Below are positions 1 through 9,553 of a DNA stretch of 64,000 nucleotides, piece after piece. The DNA lies in contig NZ_ANMO01000097.1 of assembly GCF_000338295.1 (NCBI RefSeq), positions 124,001 to 188,000 of the forward strand, read 5' to 3'. The notes under the pieces are model-generated. The model did not search any database, had not been told where the DNA came from, and worked only from the letters and a program-made list of their open reading frames with translations. Numbering within the stretch: position 1 is the stretch's first letter; each line of letters starts with the position of its first letter. Made by a program: the position numbers and the translations under genes. The DNA is from Rhodopirellula europaea 6C. GTDB taxonomy: Bacteria > Planctomycetota > Planctomycetia > Pirellulales > Pirellulaceae.

Positions 1-15
1 TGTAGGATCGCGACA

Positions 16-495
16 ATGGTTGAATCGGTACCAATGACCCGAGAGGGCTACAACAAGATCAAGGCCGAGATCAATCGCATGGAAAACGAAGAGATGCCCA
101 TGATCGTCCAAAAGATCGCGGAAGCTCGTGAAGAAGGTGACTTGAAAGAGAACGCGGAATATCACGCTCAGCGTGAGAACCAAGGCATGTTGATGGCGAA
201 GATCAACGAGCTGCGCGACAAGATCGCTCGTGCGTCGATCATCGATGTGTCGTCGTTGCCCAAGGATGAAGTTGTGTTTGGCTGCACGGTGACGGTGGAA
301 GACGTTGCCTATGGCGACGAAGAACAATTCACTTTGGTTGGCGCCGGCGATGAAGATTACGACAGCGGCAAGATTCTAGTCACCAGTCCGTTTGGTCAGG
401 GCTTGGTTGGCAAGAAAGTCGGCGAGACGGCTGAAGTCGACGTGCCAGCAGGTAAGTTGAAGTTCAAAATCCTGAAGATCGAATTCAATCTGTGA
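16..495 (+). CDS. greA: Transcription elongation factor GreA
   Basis: GreA binds in the RNA polymerase secondary channel and stimulates cleavage of backtracked transcripts. The 159-residue protein has the usual family length. The N-terminal coiled coil carries the acidic tip signature [16 protein letters not shown] at about residues 38-53, which holds the acidic residues needed for cleavage. A C-terminal FKBP-like domain follows, with the family pattern [15 protein letters not shown] near residues 125-139. The start is the first ATG, behind a short purine-rich GTAGGA stretch. Only 15 bases of upstream sequence are in the window, so its promoter cannot be seen. Its stop overlaps the GTG start of the next gene, which suggests translational coupling. 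Confidence 0.95.
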
Positions 496-1250
496 GCTCG
501 GCCAACGATGAAAACGAACCAGCACCGGAGTTGACCGGAGCTGGTGCCGATCCCGATTCGACGTCCGCCGGCGACTCGAAACCAGAGAGTAGCACTCCGG
601 AGCAACAAGAGCCTGGGTGCATGCCCATCGTGGTTGCTTGCACGTTGCTCATGGGAATCGTGTCATTTGTGTTTTGTGGCGTCACCACGTGGGTGTTGTT
701 TCAAAAACGCACGGAAGTCGCGATCCGTACGTTGGTTGGCTACGTCGACGTGATTGAACAGAGCCTCTTGCCACCGGACGAGAAGAAGTCGGTCATCGCT
801 CAGTTGGAATCGACGATCAAGGAAATGCGAGCGGATGACTACCCGCAGGAAAAAGCGTCGGCGGTGATGCAGCGTTTGGTGCGTTTACCAATCCCGCAGT
901 ACGGCGAGCTGGACGTGATCGACTCGTTCGTCAAAGAAAATTTTGATGACGAAGAACGCGACGATGCGCTGAAACAGATTTCTAGGTTGCGGCGTGCGAT
1001 TGAGCTTGGCAAGGCAACGGTGATCGACGTCAACGACGTGTTGTTGCCAACGACGCAAGTCGATACCACTCATCCGCTCGGCCGTGTGCTGAAGCAACCG
1101 CTTGCGGCCGAAAATATTCGCGAAGTGGTCCAGCGAGCCAAGTTGATCGGTGATCGTGAGAAGCTGGCTGACCAGACGTTCCAACGCAAGCCAATTGATG
1201 AGATCTTGAAACGAGAGCTCACCGCCGCGGTGGATCAGGGCGGCTTCTGA
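492..1250 (+). CDS. Hypothetical single-pass membrane protein coupled to greA
   Basis: I do not recognise the family. The 252-residue protein has an acidic, Pro/Ser-rich N-terminal tail (residues 1-42), one strong membrane helix at about residues 44-68, and a charged, mainly helical C-terminal region of about 180 residues with no obvious catalytic motif. The start is GTG inside a GTGA overlap with the greA stop, so the two are very probably co-translated. A regulatory or scaffold role is possible, but nothing in the sequence shows it. Codon use matches the neighbouring genes. Confidence 0.8.
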
Positions 1251-1824
1251 GCCCTCTCGTTCGCTGTGAGATTCCATCGCGATTCACGTTCAAATCGGAA
1301 GTAGGGCTGCCGACGCTCGCTTCGCGATTTGCTCTCGCTCGACACTCTGCCTGCCTGAGCATCGTCGCGATGTCTAATTTTCCGCGACGCAGGCAATAGT
1401 AGCCATTGACGATCCGCCAAAATGTCCAGCTCGAGATTGCTTGCAAACAAGATCGACAAATGGCGATTTCCTGTCGTTTTCCGCCATCAATCTTCGTTCA
1501 AACACCACAGTTTCTGCGCCGCTTTGTTGTTGCCGTAGCAGTCGTTTTGAGAACGCCTCGCATTTGGGGGGCAGTGGATCTCCGGCGATTTGTTGACCGA
1601 TTGCCGTTCGATCTGCCAGAAAGGCACTCACGTCACCTGCGTACGACCGTAAACTTCCGCCAGTCCGCACGAGATGGTGCATTAATCCCCCACTCGAGCG
1701 ATGGGAAGGGGGTTCTGAGTTGCAATTCCCGTCGTGGCTTGGAATAATGGTGTCGCTAGCGATCGAACAGACCGGCGACTGCCGGATCGCGTCGTCTCTT
1801 ATCTCTTCGCCTATGGACACCGCC
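1251..1824. other. Intergenic region upstream of the DUF1559 gene
   Basis: About 570 bases have no gene I can support. The overlapping ORFs on both strands have no recognisable domain, and the long minus-strand ORF owes part of its length to running antisense through the pseudopilin helix. A small CCGGC/GCCGG hairpin lies near 1772-1785, about 40 bases before the likely start codon. The region probably holds the promoter and 5' leader of the DUF1559 gene. Confidence 0.4.
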
Positions 1825-3042
1825 ATGAAAACCAAACCATCCGGTTTCACTCTCGTTGAATTGCTGGTGGTGATCACCATCATCGGCATTCTGATGGGCC
1901 TGCTAATCCCCGCTGTAAACTCAGCCCGCGAAACAGCCCGTCGCAACCAATGCAGCACACAGATCAAAAACCTGTCCTTGGCGGCGATCCAGTACGAAAA
2001 CGCCAAAGGCGAACTTCCCGGCTACGTGCAGAGTTTCGGTCGGTTTGCGGGTGGAGGTGACCCATCGGATCCAGGTAACACCAGTACTACGTCTCACATG
2101 AAGATTGGAACTTGGGCAGTTGCACTGCTGCCTTGGCTCGATGCACAGCCAACTTATGAGCACTGGACAGAGGATCGATATCCAATCCAGCACTCTGGTG
2201 CATCCGGTGCTGAACATGAAGCGACGGGGTCTGTTGCAGGTGGTGGTGAGGGTTTTCATACTCTCGCCGCCCCAAATTTGGCAATTATGCAATGTCCCAG
2301 CAATCCTGTCGCGCAAGGCTCAAATGGGGTCAATAGCTACATTGCCAACACAGGGCTTTGTCATTCGACGGGGTCTTCGGATTTTCAGGCTGCTGTCGGC
2401 TTCCTTGAATCTCAAGACCGTGCAAACGGAGTCTTCAATTGCAAATATAACGTGATCAGGTCTGGAATGTCTCCACCCAGGCATTCAGGTGAGGGACCAA
2501 AAGTTCGCCTTGATGACTTCAAAGATGGAGCGGGAAATACGTTGCTTTTCTCGGAGAATGTACAGGCGTTACCTTGGTTCATGCCTGGTTTGGTGAATGC
2601 AAGCGACCTCACCGTAGCTTCAGGTGAGACTGATGTCGTATTCAGCCAGTTTGACGCTCGGTATATTCATGGCATGGTTTGGCACTACGCCGATCCTGAC
2701 AGCGGCAATGTATCGTTCCCTTGGAATAGACTAGGTACTGGGGCGCCCGTTCCGCCGACCGCCGTTAATTCGTTAATCAAGATTAACGGCGGTGGGACAA
2801 CTGTCTCCGAAGAAATCTTCAACTTACAGTTAGGTGCGTCAAATGCTACCTCGCTTGCTCCCTTGCTCGCTCGGCCTTCGTCCGCTCATACAGATGGCGT
2901 GAATGCCGCAATGGCTGATGGCGGAACTCGCTTTATCCCGGATAATATCGACTATAGGGTTTATCAGGCGTTGTTAACGCCTAGGGGAAAAAGTAGCGAT
3001 GTTCCTTGGCCTGAATTCGTTAACAACACTGAATCTCTATAA
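1825..3042 (+). CDS. DUF1559 pseudopilin-like exported protein
   Basis: The protein begins with a type IV prepilin-like leader, GFTLVELLVVITIIGILMG, including the Glu at position 5 after the cleavage site and a hydrophobic helix. A DUF1559 domain fills the rest. The C-terminal family signature is recognisable as DGVNAAMADGGTRFI around residues 355-370. DUF1559 proteins are hugely expanded in planctomycetes and are thought to be processed by a prepilin peptidase; their function is unknown. Starts at 1813 and 1825 are both possible. I prefer 1825 because it gives the typical MKTKPSGFTLVE beginning. No clear Shine-Dalgarno site is visible. A strong hairpin terminator follows at 3073. Confidence 0.9.
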   Translation: MKTKPSGFTLVELLVVITIIGILMGLLIPAVNSARETARRNQCSTQIKNLSLAAIQYENAKGELPGYVQSFGRFAGGGDPSDPGNTSTTSHMKIGTWAVALLPWLDAQPTYEHWTEDRYPIQHSGASGAEHEATGSVAGGGEGFHTLAAPNLAIMQCPSNPVAQGSNGVNSYIANTGLCHSTGSSDFQAAVGFLESQDRANGVFNCKYNVIRSGMSPPRHSGEGPKVRLDDFKDGAGNTLLFSENVQALPWFMPGLVNASDLTVASGETDVVFSQFDARYIHGMVWHYADPDSGNVSFPWNRLGTGAPVPPTAVNSLIKINGGGTTVSEEIFNLQLGASNATSLAPLLARPSSAHTDGVNAAMADGGTRFIPDNIDYRVYQALLTPRGKSSDVPWPEFVNNTESL

Positions 3043-3072
3043 GAGAGCGTAGGGTTGTATATTCGAGGGTAG

Positions 3073-3098
3073 ACGGCGGCCGATGGCCGCCGTTTCTT
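3073..3098 (+). terminator. Rho-independent terminator after the DUF1559 gene
   Basis: A perfect 9-bp stem (ACGGCGGCC at 3073-3081 with GGCCGCCGT at 3085-3093) with a GAT loop is followed by TTCTT. It lies 30 bases after the DUF1559 stop codon, in the right orientation. Confidence 0.75.
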
Positions 3099-3230
3099 GC
3101 GACCTGGGAAGGGCTGTGGTGCCTTGGCAGCCGTTTAGAACTCAACCGGAAACAAGTGTTTGCTGAAAAACGGGCAACCGCGACGCTTTAGGCTTTTCGG
3201 CGGAATGGAGTGCGTGATGACTGATGCCGA

Positions 3231-4062
3231 ATGAAAACGATGCCCGGGCGACTTAACTGCTTGCCAATGGGAGATCATGTGCGAATCGATTCTGCCTTTT
3301 CGCACGAGTCGCAATGGCGGTCGCCCTCCAGGAGGTGGCTCGCGTGAAGTGCTTAATACAATCTTCTGACAATGCCGTGGCGGATGTAAGTTGGGTATAA
3401 TTTCTTACAATCTTCTTGCCTAGAGTACCGTGTTCGACCGCTTCCCCAAGTGGCATGGCGATGGAGCGTTTAGAAATATCAACGATTGAATTGTCAGCGA
3501 TGTACGCGTGCTCTGATCGCCGAGCGAAGAAATGGAGCCCAGAGCGGCCAGCGTGTTAAGGCGAGCGAGCGAAGTGAAAGCCGTAGAGACGTTGGCGGCA
3601 AGAATACCAAGGATCGAAAGCGAAACATCGCGGTCGGTACGTTTGGATTGCTGCTTGCCGCCTTGGTGACGATCGATTCAGTAGACGATGCCTAGGCCGC
3701 TCGTTCGGCGATTTAGCAGTTTTCGCAATCGCGGCAACCACGCTTGCAAATCGATTGGGCCGATTCAAAGTACGACAATCACGCTTTGATTGCTTGGCTT
3801 GGTCCACAACGAATAATTGCAAGTTATTCGGCACCCAAAGCAGCCAAAGGATTTGTGTTGCTTCCCAAACGTTGGGGCGTCCAACGAACTTTCAGTCGGT
3901 TCGGACGTTGGTGGCGACTACTAAAAGCGAACGGAATTGGGTGAGGCAGTGGTGCATGTTGCATCGACTGGGAGGATGCTCAAAAGACTCGCACGTACCG
4001 GTGACCAATTCCCGCTAATACATAGACTTGCGGCCTGGGCGAGTTACCAGATAGGTTCTTAA
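3231..4062 (+). mobile_element. Decayed IS5-family transposase remnant
   Basis: Read by eye, nearly the whole length of an IS5-family DDE transposase is present but destroyed. Frame 1 (about 3232-3487) gives DLTACQWEIM, GGRPPGGGSREVLNTIF, then STVFDRFPKWHGDGAF, interrupted by TGA at 3367, TAG at 3421 and TGA at 3487. Frame 0 (about 3490-3940) gives VGGKNTKDRKRNIAVGTFG, stops at 3693 and 3714, then WADSKYDNHALIAWL and KGFVLLPKRWGVQRTFSRF. Frame 1 resumes at about 3943 with HVASTGRMLKRLAR and ends at 4060. The catalytic Glu of the usual WVVERTF motif is Gln here. I could not define terminal inverted repeats or a target duplication. The element cannot be active. Confidence 0.85.
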
Positions 4063-4314
4063 GGCGAAAACGACCAGTCCAGTATGTTGTTAAATAAAAA
4101 ATATTGCACGTTCCAGCGTTAAAGTAGCGTTGCTTGAGCGAGCACTGCGGCAGATTGCGTGCCCGACGGAATAGGATTAGACAAATTTTTCGCAATTCGC
4201 GGCTTTGTTACCCCTCCCCCTCTGGCAGTGGTTACAATCGACGGTTTCCGAGTGCCGAGATTATTGCTCTGCTTTCGGTCGGTACTCCTTTTGTGTTAGC
4301 CTGGAGAAGATGGG
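4063..4314 (+). promoter_or_regulatory. AT-rich region upstream of the PEP-CTERM gene
   Basis: About 250 bases lie between the transposase remnant and the PEP-CTERM gene. The section around 4085-4115 is markedly AT-rich for this genome (TTAAATAAAAAATATTG) and could hold promoter elements. A good Shine-Dalgarno sequence, GGAGAAG, lies at 4303-4309, just before the start at 4315. No coding feature is visible. The promoter itself is inferred. Confidence 0.35.
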
Positions 4315-5022
4315 ATGAGATGGTTGAATAAAGCGACGGGGGGATGCTTGTTGCTCCTTGTGTTTACTAGCGGAGAACTCCAGGCAGCTTTGGTTACTTC
4401 AGCAGGTGCTATTAGCAGTCCAACAACCTTTGATTTTGATGGGTATTCAGGACCGTTTGTATCAATCGCCTCTGCGCAACCAATCAATATCGTAAATGGC
4501 TTAGGTGATAATATTTCGCTGTCAGCAAGTGATTCTTTCCCGCAATTGGGTACTGTGCCTGACCCACCTGGAGCGTATGGACTTGGCGATAATAATGAAT
4601 GGGACGCTGGGCGCGGTGGTTTCGTGGCTCTTAATTCGGATTCAGCTACCGTAAGATTTGATTTCCTTGACGGACCTGTCAGTGGTGTTGGAGGTCTTGT
4701 AAATTATGACACCACGTCGAATACAGATTTCGTCATTACGGCTTTAGATATAAATGACTCCGTGTTGGAATCCTATATTATTTCGGATATTGATACCAAC
4801 GGCGCCCCAAACACGGGGGAATTTCGGGGAATCGTTCTGGCAGGTCAACAAATTTCAGCGTTCACAATCACTGGCAGATTTGGTGTTCTGGACGACTTGA
4901 CTTTCGGACCTAGCCAGGCGTCAGCCGTGCCTGAGCCTTCTTCGCTTGCTATTTTGGCAGTCGGTGCTTGCGCAACTGTCGGAAGATGGCGTAAGCGAAG
5001 TCGGCGAAAAACAGTGTCCTGA
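4315..5022 (+). CDS. PEP-CTERM sorting-signal exported protein
   Basis: The 235-residue protein has an N-terminal signal peptide (hydrophobic core GGCLLLLVFTSG, residues 9-20) and a classic C-terminal PEP-CTERM tail: VPEPSS near residue 205, a short hydrophobic helix, and a basic end (RWRKRSRRK). This tail is the substrate for the exosortase system, so the protein is probably exported and processed at the cell envelope. The body is rich in Asp, Gly, Ser and Thr, like other PEP-CTERM beta-rich surface proteins, with no enzymatic motif. An ATG at 4310 runs into a stop at once, so 4315 is the start. No exosortase gene is in the window. Confidence 0.88.
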   Translation: MRWLNKATGGCLLLLVFTSGELQAALVTSAGAISSPTTFDFDGYSGPFVSIASAQPINIVNGLGDNISLSASDSFPQLGTVPDPPGAYGLGDNNEWDAGRGGFVALNSDSATVRFDFLDGPVSGVGGLVNYDTTSNTDFVITALDINDSVLESYIISDIDTNGAPNTGEFRGIVLAGQQISAFTITGRFGVLDDLTFGPSQASAVPEPSSLAILAVGACATVGRWRKRSRRKTVS

Positions 5023-5094
5023 GTTGTTTTTTGAGAACGTTAGCGTTCCGATTGGCCAATACGATAGCTAGTAGTTTTCGCCGTAGGTCTGAGT

Positions 5095-5703
5095 TCAATA
5101 CTCAAGATTATCCAGGTTGACTTCGTCAAGGGTTTTGGCGGAGTCAAGGCTTTTGGACGGAGTGCTTGGTTCTGTTGATGTGGTGGGGGGATGAGTTTGG
5201 CTTTCTTCCGAGCTTGCTAGTCGCACCTGCAGTTTGCCGGATTGGACTCGGACGACTTTGATTGGATCTCCGCTGTCAATTGGCATTCCGGTGCTTACAG
5301 CGTCGACTTTGTGGCCGTCGACAATGATCCTGCCGGCTGGTAATAGGTTCGATGCTGCGACTCCGTAGCGGCCGACCAAGTCAGTCAGTGGTGTACCGTC
5401 GGGGGCTGTTGCTGTTGGCGTGGTGCTTTTCGATTCGCTTGAGCGCCGGTTCAGAATTTCTTTGCCAATCGTTGTTTGGGGCCAGAGTCGCAGGACGATG
5501 CTGAGTAGGATTGGCGTCAGTACCAGCAGGGCCAAAATCACTGCCAGGGCGAAGTTCAGGCTGACGGTGAATGCGATCAGCACAGCTGTGATTGCCGCGG
5601 CGACGGCGAACAGCCCGAGCAAACCCGCGCTCGGGACCAGGATTTCGGCGATGGCCAGCGTAAAGAAGATCACCAGCAGGCCGATCGTATACAGAACCGG
5701 CAT
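5095..5703 (-). CDS. NfeD-like short membrane protein (OB-fold)
   Basis: The protein has three or four hydrophobic helices in the first 75 residues (starting MPVLYTIGLLVIFFTLAIAE) and a C-terminal OB-fold-like NfeD domain at about residues 115-170 (GRIIVDGHKVDAVSTGMPI and IKVVRVQSGKLQV). NfeD proteins are partners of stomatin-like proteins and of membrane ClpP-class proteases. The C-terminus is a Ser/Thr/Pro-rich tail. The start is ATG at 5703, overlapping the stop of the upstream long NfeD gene as TGATG, so the two are an operon and probably translationally coupled. A TTG one codon earlier is less likely. Confidence 0.85.
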   Translation of the reverse strand: MPVLYTIGLLVIFFTLAIAEILVPSAGLLGLFAVAAAITAVLIAFTVSLNFALAVILALLVLTPILLSIVLRLWPQTTIGKEILNRRSSESKSTTPTATAPDGTPLTDLVGRYGVAASNLLPAGRIIVDGHKVDAVSTGMPIDSGDPIKVVRVQSGKLQVRLASSEESQTHPPTTSTEPSTPSKSLDSAKTLDEVNLDNLEY

Positions 5704-7967
5704 CAATCCACCGCCTCGACGGTGATTCGGTTTCCAAGGACTTGGATCACGCGAATGGATTGGCCGGCGTCAATCGCGGTGGCGTCGCTGACAACTGGCA
5801 CAATTCTCTCGCCGAATCGAGCCTTGCCGCTCGGACGCAGTGGCGTGGTCGCTTCGCCAGTTTGTCCCATCAGATCGTCGTAGTGGGCCAAGCGTTCAGA
5901 TTCATCCAGGTTCGCCTCGGGCACACCCATCGAAAGTCCCGTGGCGAGGGCGGCTTGAGGCAGATACATCCGGACCAGAATCATGCCAAGAACGCATCCG
6001 CCGAGCCCACCCAGTGCGACCCAGAGGCCTCGCGTGAGTTCACCGAGCTGGTAGGCGTTCTGTGGAATCACAAACGTTTGGCTCATCAGCATCACGCCGA
6101 TCGCTGTCAAAATCAGGCCGCCGACTCCGAAGACTCCGAATCCGGGCAGCACAAAAATCTCGATGCCGATGCAGGCTAACCCCAGTCCAAACGCGAGAAG
6201 TTCAGCCCATTCGGCGGTCCCCGCGAGGTATTTGATCCAAAAAAAGAACGCGAAACAGACCAGAGAAATGAAGCCGGGAAGGCCTAGTCCGGGGGCGCTC
6301 GCTTCGATTGACAGCATCATGAAGCCGATCACAAGCAGCGACATGGCGAGACCGGTTTGGCCTCCGAGTCGTTCGACCCAACGGACGATTCCACGGTCGG
6401 ATAGTTCCGGCGGAACCTCGTTCAAACCCACTGACGCGGCGGCTACCTGGAGCGATTCGGAAGTTGCCTCGGCCAGCCCAAGTTCGATTGCTTGAGAAGC
6501 GTTCAGTCCAGACCCGAGTTCGATCTTTTCCATCCGCTGCCAATCGCTAGATTCGTCTTCGTTTGTCTCTTGGCGAATCTGTTCAGACGTGGCGTATCGG
6601 ACACGTCCTGATCGACGGTGGACGTATCGATGCACGGAAAGGGAAGGATCCAGCATTCCGCGAATCAGTGCGGCGCTGCGGCCGGTCGATTCCGCGATCA
6701 TGTCAATCAATTCTGATTGTCGTTGCACATCTTCAGGCGACATCGCATCTGCACCACTGCCGCCGATCGTCGCTTCGGGCGACATCAGCAGGGGTTGGCA
6801 GGCCAGAGCGATCAAAGCCGCGTCGCCGCGGGCTTCACCAGTCACCCAGCCACCGACGGCCTGGATCGCGATGCCGGGATCAGCCAATGTTGCGGCGAGC
6901 GATGCGCTGCGATTTAGATTGCCGCCGGGAGAATCGATGGCCACCAGCCATGTGTTCACGTCCGGTGAATCGATCGAAGCCGCCAAGTTGCTCTGCCACC
7001 TGCGGACTCGAGATCCGGTGATGTTGCCAGTGACTCGGACCAATCGTCCAACCGCTTGATCGATCGAGCGTGGGTCGTCACTTTGCAATTCATTCAGTTC
7101 CAGCCAGTCTGAAACGGTTCCCTCCGAATCAACGACTGCTGCAGCGGCACGGATCTGCCGAAGTTGGTTCGCGTCTAACACGAGCGGTTCACCGGCGTTC
7201 GCCAAGGTGGTTTCGGACACAACTCGTCCATCGGATCGGGCAGCCAGCAGCGAGTCGCCTGACAGGAAGCTCGATTCGCCATCGATCAAGTTGACGTTTG
7301 CGACTTCCTGGCTGGAGTCGACCAAGCCATCGACCAGCTCAGTAGGGATCAAGGCTCGTCGTCGAGCGATGGACTGGTACAGGACACCGATCGTGTCATC
7401 CAGCTGAGGCTCGAAACGGCCGGCGTCGCCGATTGAACCTGCGGATGAAACCAAAATCGTTTCGGAGGCGAGCGGCAGTAGCACGTCATGACCGCTGACC
7501 GCTCCATCGACCCAGGCGACGACTCGGACACGTTTGAGGTCAGCACTGGAAACAGCACGCGCGATCTTGAGAGCGTCCTCGAACGTGGTTGCTCGAGTGA
7601 AGGAGGTTCCGTCGCTCTCGTTTGCCGGTTGATTCTCAGACGGTCTGCCGGTGTCGGTTCGTTCGTTGGCGCCGGACTCTCGCAGTCGCATGACCACTGT
7701 GGTTCGGCCGCTATCGGAAGCGTCACCTCGTTTGGACGTGACGGCGATTTGAGACAGCCGGGCCAAAATGCGATCAACATCGCGAGCGGTTAACGGCGAC
7801 GGAACATCGATCAGTACACCGGTGTCAGGCGTCGCGGTTGTTTGCGCCCATCCCGGTCGGACGCAAAGTATGCAGAGGAATGCGACCACCAAGCACCAAA
7901 GCGATCGCCCCCAGCCGGGGACCACACTGTGCCGGAAACCAACTAAGACGAACCATTGACCGCTCAT
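5703..7967 (-). CDS. NfeD long form: ClpP/SppA-class protease-like domain with membrane region
   Basis: The protein starts with a signal or anchor sequence (MSGQWFVLVGF onward, with a hydrophobic run before GWAQ). A large periplasmic region resembling ClpP/SppA-class serine proteases (crotonase fold) follows, then a cluster of membrane helices and a C-terminal NfeD OB-fold domain. The DSPGG motif that follows the oxyanion region is present. The place where NfeD-type proteases normally carry the SAG nucleophile reads GDAALIALACQ, so the catalytic Ser seems to be missing and activity is doubtful. I chose the ATG at 7967 rather than the longer reading because the longer N-terminus hides the signal peptide. 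Confidence 0.85.
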   Translation of the reverse strand: MSGQWFVLVGFRHSVVPGWGRSLWCLVVAFLCILCVRPGWAQTTATPDTGVLIDVPSPLTARDVDRILARLSQIAVTSKRGDASDSGRTTVVMRLRESGANERTDTGRPSENQPANESDGTSFTRATTFEDALKIARAVSSADLKRVRVVAWVDGAVSGHDVLLPLASETILVSSAGSIGDAGRFEPQLDDTIGVLYQSIARRRALIPTELVDGLVDSSQEVANVNLIDGESSFLSGDSLLAARSDGRVVSETTLANAGEPLVLDANQLRQIRAAAAVVDSEGTVSDWLELNELQSDDPRSIDQAVGRLVRVTGNITGSRVRRWQSNLAASIDSPDVNTWLVAIDSPGGNLNRSASLAATLADPGIAIQAVGGWVTGEARGDAALIALACQPLLMSPEATIGGSGADAMSPEDVQRQSELIDMIAESTGRSAALIRGMLDPSLSVHRYVHRRSGRVRYATSEQIRQETNEDESSDWQRMEKIELGSGLNASQAIELGLAEATSESLQVAAASVGLNEVPPELSDRGIVRWVERLGGQTGLAMSLLVIGFMMLSIEASAPGLGLPGFISLVCFAFFFWIKYLAGTAEWAELLAFGLGLACIGIEIFVLPGFGVFGVGGLILTAIGVMLMSQTFVIPQNAYQLGELTRGLWVALGGLGGCVLGMILVRMYLPQAALATGLSMGVPEANLDESERLAHYDDLMGQTGEATTPLRPSGKARFGERIVPVVSDATAIDAGQSIRVIQVLGNRITVEAVD

Positions 7968-8088
7968 GCCAAGATTATACGGCGGATGGAAGGCAAAAGA
8001 CCATGACCGGCCAGAATCGCCCGCGAATATAAAGGTCGCGTGAAGCTTGAGTTTCGGACGGAGGGTAGACGCAAAGTCGCAGCGGATT

Positions 8089-9360
8089 CTACGTCGTCGT
8101 TGTGGGTTCGGTTTCGGGAATGGTTGTCCCCACAACCGCCGCGCCGACGCTGTCACCGAGCACATTGACCGCGGTTCGGAAGCGATCGAGCAGCCAGTCA
8201 ACGGCCAGGATCAGTCCCAGGTACTCCAGTGGCAATCCGACCGCTCCCAGGACAATCAGCATCGTGACCAGCCCGGCTTCTGGGATGCCCGCTGCCCCGA
8301 TCGCAGCCAACGTTGCCGTGACCGCGACGATCAATTGATCCGATAACGTGAGGTCAAACCCGATGGCTTGCGCGATGAAGATTGCCGCGGCGGCTTCGTA
8401 CAAAGCAGTGCCGTCCATGTTGATCGTCGCTCCCAGTGGAATCACGAACTCGGTCGAGCGTTTGGAGACTCCAGCCGATTCGGCGCATTCCAATGTGACT
8501 GGCAAAGTCGCAGACGAGCTGGCCGTTGAGAACGCGGTCAGCAACGCTTGGCTCATTGCCCCCATGTAGTGATAGGGATTCTTTTTGGTCACGACGTAGT
8601 AAATCAGCGGAAGGACCACAAAGCCATGGATCGCGAGCCCGATGATGACGGCGGCGAAGTACCAGCTGATTTGGCTGATCTCCTCGTAGAAGCGGCCCTC
8701 CGCTTGGGCCTTGCCAAATCGGGCGGCCACCAAACAAAAGATCCCGATCGGTGCGACTTTCATCAGAGCCATGACGAATCGCAGGAGGAGATCATTCGCT
8801 TCCGTGACCAGGGTCGCGATCGAGCGAACGCGATCCATCATGGTTGTCATCAAAGCTCCGATTGCGATCGTGAAGACGATGATTGGCAACAACTGTGTGT
8901 CCGCTGCGGCAGCGAACAAGTTGTCGGTGATCAGCATCAATGCCAAGTTCTCTAGCACCACACCCATGCCCGGTGCTTCGGTTTGCCCGTTGGGAAGTTC
9001 GGCTCCCTGGGCGAACTTTTCCAGAACCGCGGGATCAACCGTTCCGTCACCCGGTCGAATGACGTTTACCACGATCAATCCGATGATGACGGCCAAGACG
9101 GTTGTGCAGAGGTAGTACCCCACCGCGGCCGCGCCTGGTCGCCCCAATTGCCGGACGTCGCCAAGCCCCAGCACGCCGCACATCACCGATGTGAAGACCA
9201 GCGGAACGACGATCATTTTCAACGCACGTAGAAAAAGCTCGCCGCCGATTTCAAAGTGAACCGCGATTTCCGGGACGCTCAGTGCAACCGCGATCGCCGC
9301 CACAATCGCACCCGCAATCCAATACGTCAGTGACTGATTGTGCTTGGGTGAATCCGTCAT
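8089..9360 (-). CDS. Dicarboxylate/amino acid:cation symporter (DAACS family)
   Basis: This sodium- or proton-coupled carrier imports C4-dicarboxylates or acidic amino acids. Family signatures are clear: the serine-rich hairpin TASSSATLP, the NMDGTA motif that forms part of the cation site, the AAIGAAGIPEAG re-entrant hairpin, and the substrate-binding helix DRFRTAVNVLGD. The 423-residue length fits GltP/GltT/DctA proteins. I chose the ATG at 9360 because GGAACAAGC precedes it and the first membrane helix follows after about 12 residues. Whether the substrate is glutamate, aspartate or a dicarboxylate cannot be told from sequence alone. Confidence 0.92.
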   Translation of the reverse strand: MTDSPKHNQSLTYWIAGAIVAAIAVALSVPEIAVHFEIGGELFLRALKMIVVPLVFTSVMCGVLGLGDVRQLGRPGAAAVGYYLCTTVLAVIIGLIVVNVIRPGDGTVDPAVLEKFAQGAELPNGQTEAPGMGVVLENLALMLITDNLFAAAADTQLLPIIVFTIAIGALMTTMMDRVRSIATLVTEANDLLLRFVMALMKVAPIGIFCLVAARFGKAQAEGRFYEEISQISWYFAAVIIGLAIHGFVVLPLIYYVVTKKNPYHYMGAMSQALLTAFSTASSSATLPVTLECAESAGVSKRSTEFVIPLGATINMDGTALYEAAAAIFIAQAIGFDLTLSDQLIVAVTATLAAIGAAGIPEAGLVTMLIVLGAVGLPLEYLGLILAVDWLLDRFRTAVNVLGDSVGAAVVGTTIPETEPTTTT

Positions 9361-9553
9361 GCTTGTTCCCTGGGAGCGTTCATCACGCGGGCTTGTCTCT
9401 TCACAGCGACACAAAATAGCGGTTTCTTTCCGACCTCGCACGGCATCCGCGAGGAGTGCGACCTAAGTTTTGGATGGAATGGTTCGTCCCCCACCCTCAT
9501 GTAATTCATTTGGCCATCGGCCACGCCTCAGCCCAACCAACGAGTAGCTTCGG

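Noticed and set aside
1374-2006. 210-codon minus-strand frame upstream of and into the DUF1559 gene
   Set aside because: Part of it is antisense to the pseudopilin helix, and the rest shows no domain or coding signal.
3755-4018. 87-codon plus-strand ORF in the transposase remnant
   Set aside because: It is a different frame from the one carrying the transposase motifs, and its product has no domain.
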